Assembly (NCBI RefSeq): GCF_920984675.1
Contig: NZ_CAKLBV010000014.1
Span: 31,080-95,079 of the forward strand
From: Methylobacterium sp. Leaf118
GTDB taxonomy: Bacteria; Pseudomonadota; Alphaproteobacteria; Rhizobiales; Beijerinckiaceae
Length of the DNA stretch: 64,000 bases
Direction of reading: 5' to 3'
The notes under the pieces are model-generated. The model did no database searches. It saw only the letters and a list, made by a program, of their open reading frames with translations, and was not told the DNA's origin. Each line of letters begins with the position of its first letter. Within the stretch, counting starts at the first letter, position 1. A program made the position numbers and the translations under genes. Positions 1 to 7,415 of the stretch are shown piece after piece.

Positions 1-8
1 TGGGGCGG

Positions 9-377
9 GTGATGGCGATGGAAATGCCGAGGTGCGTAACGTGCCGTCATTGGGTTGCCCCGACAACGCCTGTAAGCGATGACTTCGATTACTTCGAAGA
101 CGCGGGGCTGGGGTCTTGTCGGCGCATTCAATCGATTGTGGAGTTCTCGACCGACAGTTACATTGAGGAGCAGAGGCGAGTGGTTGAGGCAGACACTGCC
201 AATATCCGTCCATGGCTTCGAGATAGTCTCGCTAAGATGAGGCCGGTCAGGCCCGAGCTAGCGGTTTTGGACGGAAGCATGAACTCGGAATTTGTGCTTA
301 AAACCCGGGCTTCGTTTGGATGCGTCAATCACGAGGCGCGGTTGCCAGAAGCGGCGGCTCACCTTCGGAAGGGCTGA
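9..377 (+). CDS. Hypothetical phage protein, Cys motif near N-terminus
   Basis: A 122-residue protein that I do not recognise. It opens with a CxxC pair (CVTCRHW, about residues 9-15) that would suit metal binding, and has two further cysteines at about 37 and 104. Several start codons lie together (GTG at 9, ATG at 12, 18 and 24), so the exact start is open. It is the first of a run of small rightward genes before the terminase genes, the usual place for accessory DNA-handling genes next to HNH nucleases in tailed phages. No function can be assigned. Confidence 0.55.
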   Translation: MMAMEMPRCVTCRHWVAPTTPVSDDFDYFEDAGLGSCRRIQSIVEFSTDSYIEEQRRVVEADTANIRPWLRDSLAKMRPVRPELAVLDGSMNSEFVLKTRASFGCVNHEARLPEAAAHLRKG

Positions 378-411
378 GTGTTTCGGCGCACATGGAAGAC
401 GAGGCAAGAGC

Positions 412-738
412 ATGGCCCGCCTCACGACCTTGGCGCCTCGCCTTTGCGCGCTGGACACCCGCACATCTCGGCCCCCACCCAAGCAGGCTGACCCCGAGTT
501 GCTGACGGCCGAGCACAAGGCGTGGCGCCTCGAGGTGCTGAAGCGCGCCCACTGGCGCTGCCAATGGCCAGGATGCGGTGCTCAGGGCGGACGAGGCGGC
601 GTCAGGCTCTATGCCGATCACATCGTCGAGCGCAGGGATGGCGGGGCGGCCTTGGACCCGGCGAATGGCCAGGCGCTGTGCAGTCGTCACCATTCGCTGA
701 AGACGGCTCGGGCTCGGGCGGAGAGGATGGGGCTGTGA
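412..738 (+). CDS. HNH endonuclease
   Basis: A 108-residue protein with a compact HNH fold signature: CQWPGC followed by YADHIVERRDGGAALDPANGQALCSRHHSLKT. It shows the Cys pairs that hold the zinc knuckle, the catalytic DH of the first strand, the central Asn and the final HH. HNH proteins just upstream of terminase genes in HK97-like phages are known to work with the large terminase in DNA cleavage and packaging. I start at the ATG at 412, behind a purine-rich GAGGCAAGAG; the open frame extends to 292 but that part looks like shadow. The stop overlaps the next start as GTGA. Confidence 0.85.
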   Translation: MARLTTLAPRLCALDTRTSRPPPKQADPELLTAEHKAWRLEVLKRAHWRCQWPGCGAQGGRGGVRLYADHIVERRDGGAALDPANGQALCSRHHSLKTARARAERMGL

Positions 739-893
739 CGGTGACAGACCTGCATACGCACCTGCTCAAGATGGAGCGATGGCAGCGTGAGGCCGCCAGA
801 AAGCAACGCGATATGGCGCTCATACACACCGTGACCCGACAGCAGCTCCGACACGCCGAGAGGCAGGCCCGCAAGCGCCGACCGACCGCCTGA
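735..893 (+). CDS. Small basic hypothetical protein, translationally coupled to HNH gene
   Basis: A 52-residue, Arg/Gln-rich, strongly basic and probably all-helical protein. Its GTG start (735) overlaps the stop of the HNH gene as GTGA, the usual sign of translational coupling; a second GTG follows at 741. It is unrecognised and could be a DNA- or terminase-associated accessory peptide. It sits in a longer open frame whose 5' part overlaps the HNH gene and is not believable as protein. Confidence 0.45.
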   Translation: MTVTDLHTHLLKMERWQREAARKQRDMALIHTVTRQQLRHAERQARKRRPTA

Positions 894-911
894 CCCGAGA
901 GGGGAGCCGTA

Positions 912-1139
912 ATGACGAAAGACCTTGGCCATGACGTGCGGCGCCTGCGGCTCGAGCCAAGCGACCTGGTAGTCATAACGATCCCGCAGGCTTTGAACCG
1001 CGAGCAGTTCGAGGTCGTGCATCAGCTCGCTACGAAGGCTTTCGATCACCTCTCGTTCAAGCCGCGCGTCCTGGTTCTCGACGATGGCGCAGACCTGAAA
1101 GTCGTGAGTGCTGAGGAGGCGCCTGCGCTCGCCGACTGA
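912..1139 (+). CDS. Small hypothetical phage protein
   Basis: A 75-residue protein with a purine-rich Shine-Dalgarno (GAGAGGGGAG) ahead of its ATG. The sequence alternates predicted helix and strand (LVVITIP, RVLVLDD), suggesting a small alpha/beta fold. No family is recognised. About 140 bases without a clear gene follow before the small terminase gene. Confidence 0.5.
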   Translation: MTKDLGHDVRRLRLEPSDLVVITIPQALNREQFEVVHQLATKAFDHLSFKPRVLVLDDGADLKVVSAEEAPALAD

Positions 1140-1280
1140 GAGGGAGGGGAGGGGTCAAAAGTCTAGGCGGAAAGGGGATGGCTACCGCATGGGGTCCCCT
1201 TCGCAGGTTTTTGCTAAGGTGTCGGGGTCGTGGGGCTTCTGGTCAATCGCAGGGTTGGCCACTGAGAAATTTCGCAATCC

Positions 1281-1859
1281 ATGACAGACCTTACCGACAA
1301 ACAAGCCCGTTTCGTTCGCGAGTACCTCGTGGATCTTAACGCGAAGCAGGCTGCGATCCGCGCAGGATACAGCGCCCGATCCGCAGAGGTTGAGGGATCG
1401 CGCCTGCTAAAGAATGCTAAGGTGGCTGCGGCCATCGCGCGTGAGCGCCGGGCGGTCTCCAATCGGACTGGGATCACGCCCGAGCGAGTTCTGATGGAGT
1501 TGGCGAAGTTCGGCTTCGCCGACATCCGGAAGGTCATCAAATGGCGGGCACTCGTCACCGAGATTGAGGAGGACGAGGACGGCGAGCCCGTTCTCCGAAC
1601 TACGAACCAGGTGGTGCTGGTCGACAGCGACAAGATCGACGCCGACACAGCCGCTGCCATCACCGAGATCTCGCAGACCAAAGACGGGGCGCTGAAAGTG
1701 AAGCTCGTCGACAAGCGCGCTGCCTTGGTCGACATCGGGCGGCACCTCGGCATGTTCAAATCCGGCTCAGCACCTTCGGACGAGTCGGGCGAGGCCTCGC
1801 AGAAGCCCAGCGCTGGCAAGTCCTCGGGGGATGATGGCTGGGACGGGCTGCTACAGTGA
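1281..1859 (+). CDS. Phage terminase small subunit
   Basis: A 192-residue protein of the Terminase_2 small-subunit type. The N-terminus DLTDKQARFVREYLVDLNA followed by KQAAIRAGYSARSAEVEGSRLLKN is the family's helix-turn-helix DNA-recognition region (residues about 5-55). The middle is helical with an acidic segment, and the Ser/Gly-rich tail would contact the large subunit. Its job is to recognise the packaging site and load the motor on DNA. The large-subunit gene overlaps its stop by four bases, so the two are coupled. Confidence 0.92.
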   Translation: MTDLTDKQARFVREYLVDLNAKQAAIRAGYSARSAEVEGSRLLKNAKVAAAIARERRAVSNRTGITPERVLMELAKFGFADIRKVIKWRALVTEIEEDEDGEPVLRTTNQVVLVDSDKIDADTAAAITEISQTKDGALKVKLVDKRAALVDIGRHLGMFKSGSAPSDESGEASQKPSAGKSSGDDGWDGLLQ

Positions 1860-3535
1860 ACCCCTGGTCATGCGCGTGTCCTGACTGGGAAGCGCGGATA
1901 CGGGGTCTGCGGTCTCTCCTCCCTGATCTGCCCCTGATTCAGTCGGAGGCCGCCAAGGGTGTAGCCATCTTCAACCGGCTGCGACTGCCTGATGTCGCTG
2001 GTCAGCCCGAACTGAAGCACGCAGCCGGCGACTGGATGCGCGACCTCGTCGGCGCACTCTTCGGCTCTTACGACCCAGAAGCGAAGGCCCGGCATCTCCG
2101 CGAATTCTTCGTAATGGTGCCGAAGAAGCAGAGTAAGACGACCGGTGGCGCGGCCATCATGGTCACCGCCATCTTGATGAACCGGAGACCCAGAGCCGAG
2201 TTTCTGATCGTGGCTCCGACGCAAGAGGTGTCCGAACTCGCGTTCCGGCAGGCGGCCGGCATGATCGAGGCGGACCCGGTCCTGGCGCTTAAGTTCCACG
2301 TCCAGGACTACAACAAGAAGATCACATATCGTCCGACCGGCGCCTTCCTGAAGGTGAAGTCGTTTGATCCGAAGATCGTCGTTGGATCAAAGCCAACGGG
2401 TATCCTCCTCGACGAGCTTCACGTCATTGCCGAGCACAAGGATGCAGACCGCGTGCTCGGCCAGCTTCGCGGCGGGATGATTTCTCAGCCTGAGGCTTTC
2501 TTGCTCACGATCACAACGCAATCGGAGCGTCCGCCATCAGGGGTGTTCCGGTCTGAGTTGCATAAAGCGCGGGCGGTTCGCGACGGAGCGCTGACGAACT
2601 CGCTTCTTCTGCCGCTCCTCTATGAGATGCCAGAGGGCACCGACTGGAAGAACCCCGCCAATTGGTCGATGGTGACGCCGAACGCCGGCAAGTCCATCAC
2701 GGTTGAGCGGCTGATCCCGGACTTTCAGGCCGCCGATCAGGCGGGTGAGCAGGAGCTTCGACGCTGGGCAACCCAGCACCTCAACGTCGAGATCGGGCTC
2801 GCCCTACGGTCTGACCGCTGGCCTGGCGCCGAGTTCTGGAAGCGCGCCGCAGAGCTCGGCGGCCTCACCCTGGAGGATCTGCTCAAACGCTCCGAGGTCG
2901 TCTGCATCGGCATCGACGGCGGCGGCCTGGACGATCTCTTCGGCCTCGCCGTGGTGGGGCGCGACCGCATCACCCGGGGATGGCTCGCCTGGACCCATGC
3001 ATGGTGCCACCGCGGCGTGCTGGACCGGCGCAAGAGCATCGCGGCGAAGCTGCGGGAGTTCGACGCTGCGGACGAGCTGACCATCGTCGATGACGAACTC
3101 GCGGACATCTCCGAGATCGTCGAGATCGCCGAGCGCGTGAAGGATGCCGGCCTGCTGGCCTGTGTCGGCGTCGACCCGGCCGGGCTCGGCGAGCTGATTG
3201 AGGCCTTCGCGGAGATCGGCATCACGCAGGAGAGCAAGCTCCTGACCGGCGTCAGCCAAGGCTACGGGCTGATGAACGCGATCAAGACGGCAGAGCGAAA
3301 GCTGGCCTCCGGCACGCTCCGCCATTCGGGCTCCAGCCTCGCCGCATGGTGTGTGGGCAACCTGAAGATCGAACCGACGGCCACCGCGATCCGGGCGACG
3401 AAGCAGAACGCAGGCGACGCCAAAATCGACGTGGTGATGGCGCTGTTCAACGCCGTCGCCCTGATGGCGACGAACCCCGAGCCGGCCAGCACCTCCGACC
3501 CGAGCGACTTCCTTCGGGAACCGCTGTTCGCCTGA
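1856..3535 (+). CDS. Phage terminase large subunit
   Basis: A 559-residue packaging motor of the Terminase_1 family. The ATPase half has a Walker A variant VPKKQSKTTGG (about residues 88-98) and a Walker B ILLDELH (about 183-190), followed by the coupling segment TITTQSE. The C-terminal half is the RNase H-like nuclease, with GIDGGGLDDLFG as the first acidic motif. The length fits the family. The start is GTG inside the small-subunit stop (GTGA). It acts at the portal, cutting concatemeric DNA and pumping it into the prohead with ATP. Confidence 0.95.
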   Translation: MNPWSCACPDWEARIRGLRSLLPDLPLIQSEAAKGVAIFNRLRLPDVAGQPELKHAAGDWMRDLVGALFGSYDPEAKARHLREFFVMVPKKQSKTTGGAAIMVTAILMNRRPRAEFLIVAPTQEVSELAFRQAAGMIEADPVLALKFHVQDYNKKITYRPTGAFLKVKSFDPKIVVGSKPTGILLDELHVIAEHKDADRVLGQLRGGMISQPEAFLLTITTQSERPPSGVFRSELHKARAVRDGALTNSLLLPLLYEMPEGTDWKNPANWSMVTPNAGKSITVERLIPDFQAADQAGEQELRRWATQHLNVEIGLALRSDRWPGAEFWKRAAELGGLTLEDLLKRSEVVCIGIDGGGLDDLFGLAVVGRDRITRGWLAWTHAWCHRGVLDRRKSIAAKLREFDAADELTIVDDELADISEIVEIAERVKDAGLLACVGVDPAGLGELIEAFAEIGITQESKLLTGVSQGYGLMNAIKTAERKLASGTLRHSGSSLAAWCVGNLKIEPTATAIRATKQNAGDAKIDVVMALFNAVALMATNPEPASTSDPSDFLREPLFA

Positions 3536-3545
3536 AAGGCACCGC

Positions 3546-4901
3546 ATGGGCCTCTTCCGAAAGGCGGTGATGACGCTCGCCTCGGGCCTGCGGCTGACCG
3601 ACCCTCAATTGATGCGCTACGTCGGCGTCGAGGCGGCGCATTCCGGTGAGAAGGTGACGCCGGAGACGGCGCTGACCCTCGACGCGTTCTGGGCGTGCGT
3701 TTGGCTCATCGCGCAGACGATCGCGACGCTCCCGTTGATGCTCTACGAGGCGGGAGAGGGCGATGGCGAGGCGAAGCTCGCCAAGGATCATCCGCTCTAC
3801 CGCGTAATCCACGACCAGCCCAACGCGGACATGACGGCGGTTGAGTTCTGGACCGCCCTAGTGGCGTGCAAGCTGATCTGGGGGAACGGGTACGCCGCGA
3901 TCGAGACGCGTAGCGACGGCTCGGTGATCGCACTCGAGCCGCTGCTGCCGAGCCTGATGCAGGTGCAGCGCCAGCAGGACGGCTCGCGGACTTACACGTA
4001 CACGTTCGATGGGCAGACGACGGTCTACCAAGAGGAGAACATCCTCCACCTTAAGGGTTTCTCGCTCGACGGGCTGACGGGCCTGTCCGTCGTATCGACC
4101 GCGCGGCACAGCCTGGGCGCCGCGCTCGGCGCCGAGCGGGTTGCCGGCACCACGTTCAAGAACGGAATGCGCCCCTCCGGCGTGTTCATGGCGCCGGCCT
4201 ACCTGAACAAGGACCAGCGCACCGACGCCAAGGCCTACCTGACCGAGTTTCAGGGCGCGCAGAACACCGGCAAGGTGCCGGTCCTTGAGGGTGGGTGGAA
4301 GTGGGAGGCCCTGACCCTCTCGCCGGCCGACGCCGAGCTGCTGGCGACGCGGGGCTTCAACGTCGAGACGGTGTGTCGGTGGTTCCGGGTCAACCCGAGC
4401 CTCGTCGGGCACACCGAAAAGACGACGACCTGGGGCACCGGCCTCGAGCAGATCAACCTCGGCTTCCTGACCTACACCCTGCGAACTCACCTCAAGGAGA
4501 TCGAGCAGGCGCTCGGTATGCGGTGCCTGCGGCCGGGCGAGCGCGGGCGCTTCTACGCCGAGTTCAACGTCGAGGGCTTGCTCCGGGCGGACTCGAAGGG
4601 CCGGGCCGAGTTCCTGCGCGGCATGGTGAACGGCACGATCTACACGCCGAACGACGCCCGCCGGTACGAGAACCTGCCGCCGGTCGAGGGCGGCGATCAC
4701 CTGATGATCCAGGGCGCGATGATGCCGCTGGACGTGCTGGTGGAGCAGGCCGCTTTGGCCGCCGCGCAGATGATGATTGACGCGCAGGCCGCGGCTGAAG
4801 GCGACGCCGACGACCCCGACGAGGCCACCGACGACGAGATCGACGCCGTCACGGACGACGATCTTAAGGGCCTCTTCTCGGCGGATCTGCTGAGGGGCTG
4901 A
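3546..4901 (+). CDS. Phage portal protein, HK97 type
   Basis: A 451-residue HK97-family portal protein. Typical elements are the early segment DAFWACVWLIAQTIATLP, the middle WGNGYAAIETR, and the GTGLEQINLGFLTYTLRTHL stretch that forms the stem/crown region. The C-terminus is acidic (DDPDEATDDEID). Twelve copies form the ring through which DNA enters and leaves the head. The stop overlaps the next start by one base (TGATG), so the next protein is probably made in step with the portal. Confidence 0.95.
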   Translation: MGLFRKAVMTLASGLRLTDPQLMRYVGVEAAHSGEKVTPETALTLDAFWACVWLIAQTIATLPLMLYEAGEGDGEAKLAKDHPLYRVIHDQPNADMTAVEFWTALVACKLIWGNGYAAIETRSDGSVIALEPLLPSLMQVQRQQDGSRTYTYTFDGQTTVYQEENILHLKGFSLDGLTGLSVVSTARHSLGAALGAERVAGTTFKNGMRPSGVFMAPAYLNKDQRTDAKAYLTEFQGAQNTGKVPVLEGGWKWEALTLSPADAELLATRGFNVETVCRWFRVNPSLVGHTEKTTTWGTGLEQINLGFLTYTLRTHLKEIEQALGMRCLRPGERGRFYAEFNVEGLLRADSKGRAEFLRGMVNGTIYTPNDARRYENLPPVEGGDHLMIQGAMMPLDVLVEQAALAAAQMMIDAQAAAEGDADDPDEATDDEIDAVTDDDLKGLFSADLLRG

Positions 4902-5800
4902 TGGCTCGCACATCGAAGGGAGGAGCCGGCTCGCTTGCGAGGACCGGGGTCTCCTCGGCTGTCCGAAGAGCCTTCAACGAAGCACTTCACCCACGCGGCG
5001 CGCGCGGGCAGTTCAAGGACAAGCCTGGCGCCGGCAACGATGCCCCGAAGGCACCCAGGAAGCCGCGGGCCGCGGCAGCGAAGAAGGCGCTGGTCGGTGA
5101 GACTGCGCTCAAGACCTCCGGCGTCTCGGCCAATGACACGATCGAGGTGCTGTCGAAGCGGGTGCGGGCCTACCAGGGCAAGGCCACGGTCCGCGAGTTC
5201 GTCGAAACCCACCCGAAGGGCCGAGCCTACGCGCTGCGGAAGCTCGCTGCCGACCAGAAGAAAGGCGTCATCGGGTTCAAGGGCGCAGCGTCTGCGGCAG
5301 GCCAAGGGCCCAGCAACACTTCTGGCGCACCAGCTTTGCAGGCGCGCTTGTCGACGCAGGCCGTGGCCCAGCCGGGCCAGCGCCTTGCTCTGGTCAACGT
5401 GCGGAAGCTGGACGCGGAATGGCAGAAGGACACGGATTTCCGCATCAAGCCCGCTGCCCCAGGCGTTAACGGCAAGCTCGACCGCGCCAAGGACTTCCTG
5501 AGCAATCTGACCCCGGACCGGACCTTCAACGCACCGATCCTCGGCGTCACCAACGACATGCTGGGCTTTGAGGACGGACGGCACCGGTTCGCGGCGATGC
5601 GCGATCTGGGGCTCACCTACGCGCCGGTTTCGATGGACCGGGAGAGCTACGCGAACGCCCGAAAGCGCGGGTTGTTGGCGCCCCGAGGCGCCTCAGGGGT
5701 CAAGACCGCGGAGGAAGAGGCGGACGAGGACGCGCACGGGGCCGGGGACGGCACGGTCGCCGGACTCCCACCGGCTCACGGCGCTGCGATCAACCTCTAG
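4901..5800 (+). CDS. Head-operon protein with ParB/sulfiredoxin-like DGRHRF domain
   Basis: A 299-residue protein between portal and protease. The N-terminal part is basic and contains HPRGARGQFKDKPG, a segment often seen in minor head proteins. Residues about 165-255 carry LVNVRKLDAEWQKD, then GFEDGRHRFAAMRDLG and LTYAPVSM, which resemble the ParB/Srx-like fold signature (DGRHR plus following helix) found in phage head-associated proteins. It may be a minor head or ejected protein; enzymatic activity is not shown. The C-terminal 40 residues are acidic and low in complexity, and the DNA here is overlapped on the other strand by the HTH gene at 5693-5869. Confidence 0.6.
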   Translation: MARTSKGGAGSLARTGVSSAVRRAFNEALHPRGARGQFKDKPGAGNDAPKAPRKPRAAAAKKALVGETALKTSGVSANDTIEVLSKRVRAYQGKATVREFVETHPKGRAYALRKLAADQKKGVIGFKGAASAAGQGPSNTSGAPALQARLSTQAVAQPGQRLALVNVRKLDAEWQKDTDFRIKPAAPGVNGKLDRAKDFLSNLTPDRTFNAPILGVTNDMLGFEDGRHRFAAMRDLGLTYAPVSMDRESYANARKRGLLAPRGASGVKTAEEEADEDAHGAGDGTVAGLPPAHGAAINL

Positions 5801-5869
5801 ACGCTCGGCGAACAGCGACACGCTGAAGCCCAGCCGCTCGCGGGCGGCGCGGAGTTCGACGCCGGTCAC
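5693..5869 (-). CDS. Small Cro/CI-type HTH protein (58 aa)
   Basis: Reading the minus strand gives a clean 58-residue frame that begins GTG ACC GGC. It contains a complete XRE-type helix-turn-helix: ELRAARERLGFSVSLFAERL, then VDRSAVSRWESG and the VPGPV that closes the domain. The GTG overlaps the stop of the 104-residue gene upstream of it (GTGA), so the pair is a translationally coupled operon. Its 3' two thirds are antisense to the last codons of the DGRHRF gene. It is probably a repressor acting on its own promoter near 6205-6234. Being under 60 codons it is easily missed by gene callers. Confidence 0.7.
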   Translation of the reverse strand: MTGVELRAARERLGFSVSLFAERLEVDRSAVSRWESGDRAVPGPVRVLVRLFLRGLDP

Positions 5870-6180
5870 AGCGCGCCCGCAAGCGCGAGGCCTTCGTCGA
5901 GATCGTAGGCGCGGCCCGTGAAGGTGCGGGCGCCCTTGGCGTAAGCAGGCCAGAGGCCAGCATCTTCGATGGCGAGTTGCAGGCCCTTCAGCGTCTCAAC
6001 GCCGAAGCCTTCGCGGGTCAGCCGGGCTCGCTGACGCGGGGCAGTCTCGGCGAGCATGGCGAAGGCGCCTTCGGCCTCGTCGTAGGCGGCAGCGAGAGGG
6101 GCAGGCAGCGCGGCGCCGTAGAAGCGGGTCATGACCCAGCGGCGGGTAGCGCGGATGGCGGCTTCGGTCTGAGTGTGCAT
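5866..6180 (-). CDS. Hypothetical protein of reverse HTH cassette
   Basis: A 104-residue protein encoded against the head operon. I start at ATG 6180, which has GGAG about 8 bases upstream; an in-frame extension to 6207 would run into the promoter. The sequence is helical and alanine-rich (TRRWVMTRFYG, AAYDEAEGAFAMLAETAP, EGFGVETLKGLQLAIEDAG) with no family I recognise. It is followed with GTGA overlap by a small HTH protein, and preceded by its own promoter with a palindrome. That layout resembles toxin-antitoxin or lysogeny-moron cassettes, but nothing in the sequence proves toxicity. Confidence 0.6.
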   Translation of the reverse strand: MHTQTEAAIRATRRWVMTRFYGAALPAPLAAAYDEAEGAFAMLAETAPRQRARLTREGFGVETLKGLQLAIEDAGLWPAYAKGARTFTGRAYDLDEGLALAGAL

Positions 6181-6203
6181 CGGTCGGCTCCGTGTTGGCA
6201 AGT

Positions 6204-6234
6204 ACAATATGTGCCAATGGCACGGCTACGTCAA
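6204..6234 (-). promoter_or_regulatory. Promoter with palindromic operator for reverse HTH cassette
   Basis: On the minus strand TTGACG (6229-6234) and CATATT (6206-6211) are separated by exactly 17 bases, a good sigma70-type arrangement. The spacer holds a perfect interrupted palindrome GTGCCA-T-TGGCAC (6211-6223) that ends at the -10 box. A repressor bound there would block the polymerase. The likely ligand is the HTH protein encoded second in the cassette; that is inference. Confidence 0.6.
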
Positions 6235-6256
6235 GCGAATACTTGAGAGTTGCAGC

Positions 6257-6487
6257 ATGATCCGTGATTTTCTTGCGCGAAGGGCGCGCGGGCTGCGCTC
6301 GCTGCTGGTTCGCGCCGCCCCCGAGACCCGTCTCGTCTACGGCGCGCAGCCCGGTCGGCTGTGGGATCTCCACCGCAAGCAGTGGGTGGACGACGCCGAG
6401 AGCTACCGCCCGGTGCCGGCGGGTCGCGGCGGCACTGACTTCAGCCTGTACGGCCCGGTTTACCGCGCCGTCGGCGGCCCTGCCTAA
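6257..6487 (+). CDS. Small hypothetical head-operon protein
   Basis: A 76-residue protein starting MIRDFLARRARG, basic at the N-terminus and with aromatic residues later (LVYGAQPGRLWDLHRKQW). It lies between the reverse cassette and the prohead protease. The frame is open up to 6173, but that part covers the reverse promoter, so I use ATG 6257. No family recognised. Confidence 0.5.
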   Translation: MIRDFLARRARGLRSLLVRAAPETRLVYGAQPGRLWDLHRKQWVDDAESYRPVPAGRGGTDFSLYGPVYRAVGGPA

Positions 6488-6507
6488 ACCAACCAAGGAT
6501 CGAGCCG

Positions 6508-7398
6508 ATGACAGACATCTTCGTCGCGCCGTTCGAGGTGAAGAGCACGGGCTCGGCGGACAATGGCGAGTTCGAGGGCTACGGTGCCGTCTTCGGTAAT
6601 GTGGACTGGCATGGCGATGTCATCGTGCCGGGCGCCTTCACCGCCGGGCTTGCGGAGCGGAAGGCCGCGGGCCGACGCGTCGCCATGCACCTCAACCACG
6701 GCCTGCCGCAGTTGCTCGGCCGCCGCGGCGTCGGCGTCTGGACCCACATCGCTGAAGACAGCCGCGGCTTGGAGGTGAAGGGCAAGATCTCGGGGATGAA
6801 CACCGAGACCGGCCGCGTGCTGTACGAGGGCATCAAGGACGGCGCGCTTCCTGGCCTCTCAATCGGCTACGCCGTGCGTCCGAACGGCGCGGAGTTCGGC
6901 ACCAAGGCCGCAGCCATCGCGAAGGGCGCCCGCCGCCTGCTCCGCGACGTGGGCTTGGAAGAGATCAGCATCGTCGATACCCCGTCGAACGCCCAGAGCC
7001 TCGTGCTTCAGGTGAAAGCGCAGAGTGTCATCGTCGATAGCGACCGTGCCCGCGCCGGTATCGCGGCGCTCATGGCCCTGCACCAGCGCTCCATGACCGG
7101 CCACGCCGCGCCGACGACCGCTGACCGGGCCGAATTCCTGTCACACCTTCAGGACCTGCAGGATGCCATGGGCGGTCCGCTTCCTGATGCCGGCACGAAA
7201 GCCGTGCCGACCACCATTCGCGAGTTCGAGGCTACCCTACGGGATGTAGGGTTCTCGCACGCGCAGGCCCGCGACATCGCCGCCGCGGGCTTTCCCAAGA
7301 CGCAGGCTCGGGATGAGCCGGGCGGACAGGCGAGCCCCCCCGAGGCGAAATCCGCGCTCAGCGAACTGCTGGCCGAGATCGCCGCCTTCAAGCTCTGA
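6508..7398 (+). CDS. HK97-family prohead protease
   Basis: A 296-residue serine protease of the Peptidase_S78 prohead family. Typical features are the N-terminal FEGYGAVFGNVDWHGDVIVPGAF, the catalytic His in VAMHLNHG, and the SIGY and EEISIVDTPSN segments that hold the Ser and close the barrel (all before about residue 170). The remaining C-terminal 120 residues are probably linker or scaffold and self-cleaved. It trims the capsid delta domain and is degraded during head maturation. It is directly followed by the capsid gene, the standard order. Confidence 0.93.
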   Translation: MTDIFVAPFEVKSTGSADNGEFEGYGAVFGNVDWHGDVIVPGAFTAGLAERKAAGRRVAMHLNHGLPQLLGRRGVGVWTHIAEDSRGLEVKGKISGMNTETGRVLYEGIKDGALPGLSIGYAVRPNGAEFGTKAAAIAKGARRLLRDVGLEEISIVDTPSNAQSLVLQVKAQSVIVDSDRARAGIAALMALHQRSMTGHAAPTTADRAEFLSHLQDLQDAMGGPLPDAGTKAVPTTIREFEATLRDVGFSHAQARDIAAAGFPKTQARDEPGGQASPPEAKSALSELLAEIAAFKL

Positions 7399-7415
7399 TC
7401 CCAGGACATCTGACC

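Noticed and set aside
1189..1284. A 31-residue frame (MGSPSQVFAKVSGSWGF...) overlapping the start of the small terminase as ATGA
   Set aside because: The overlap is neat, but there is no ribosome site at a good distance, the frame is short, and I know no family with it. It may be a leader peptide but I cannot support it.
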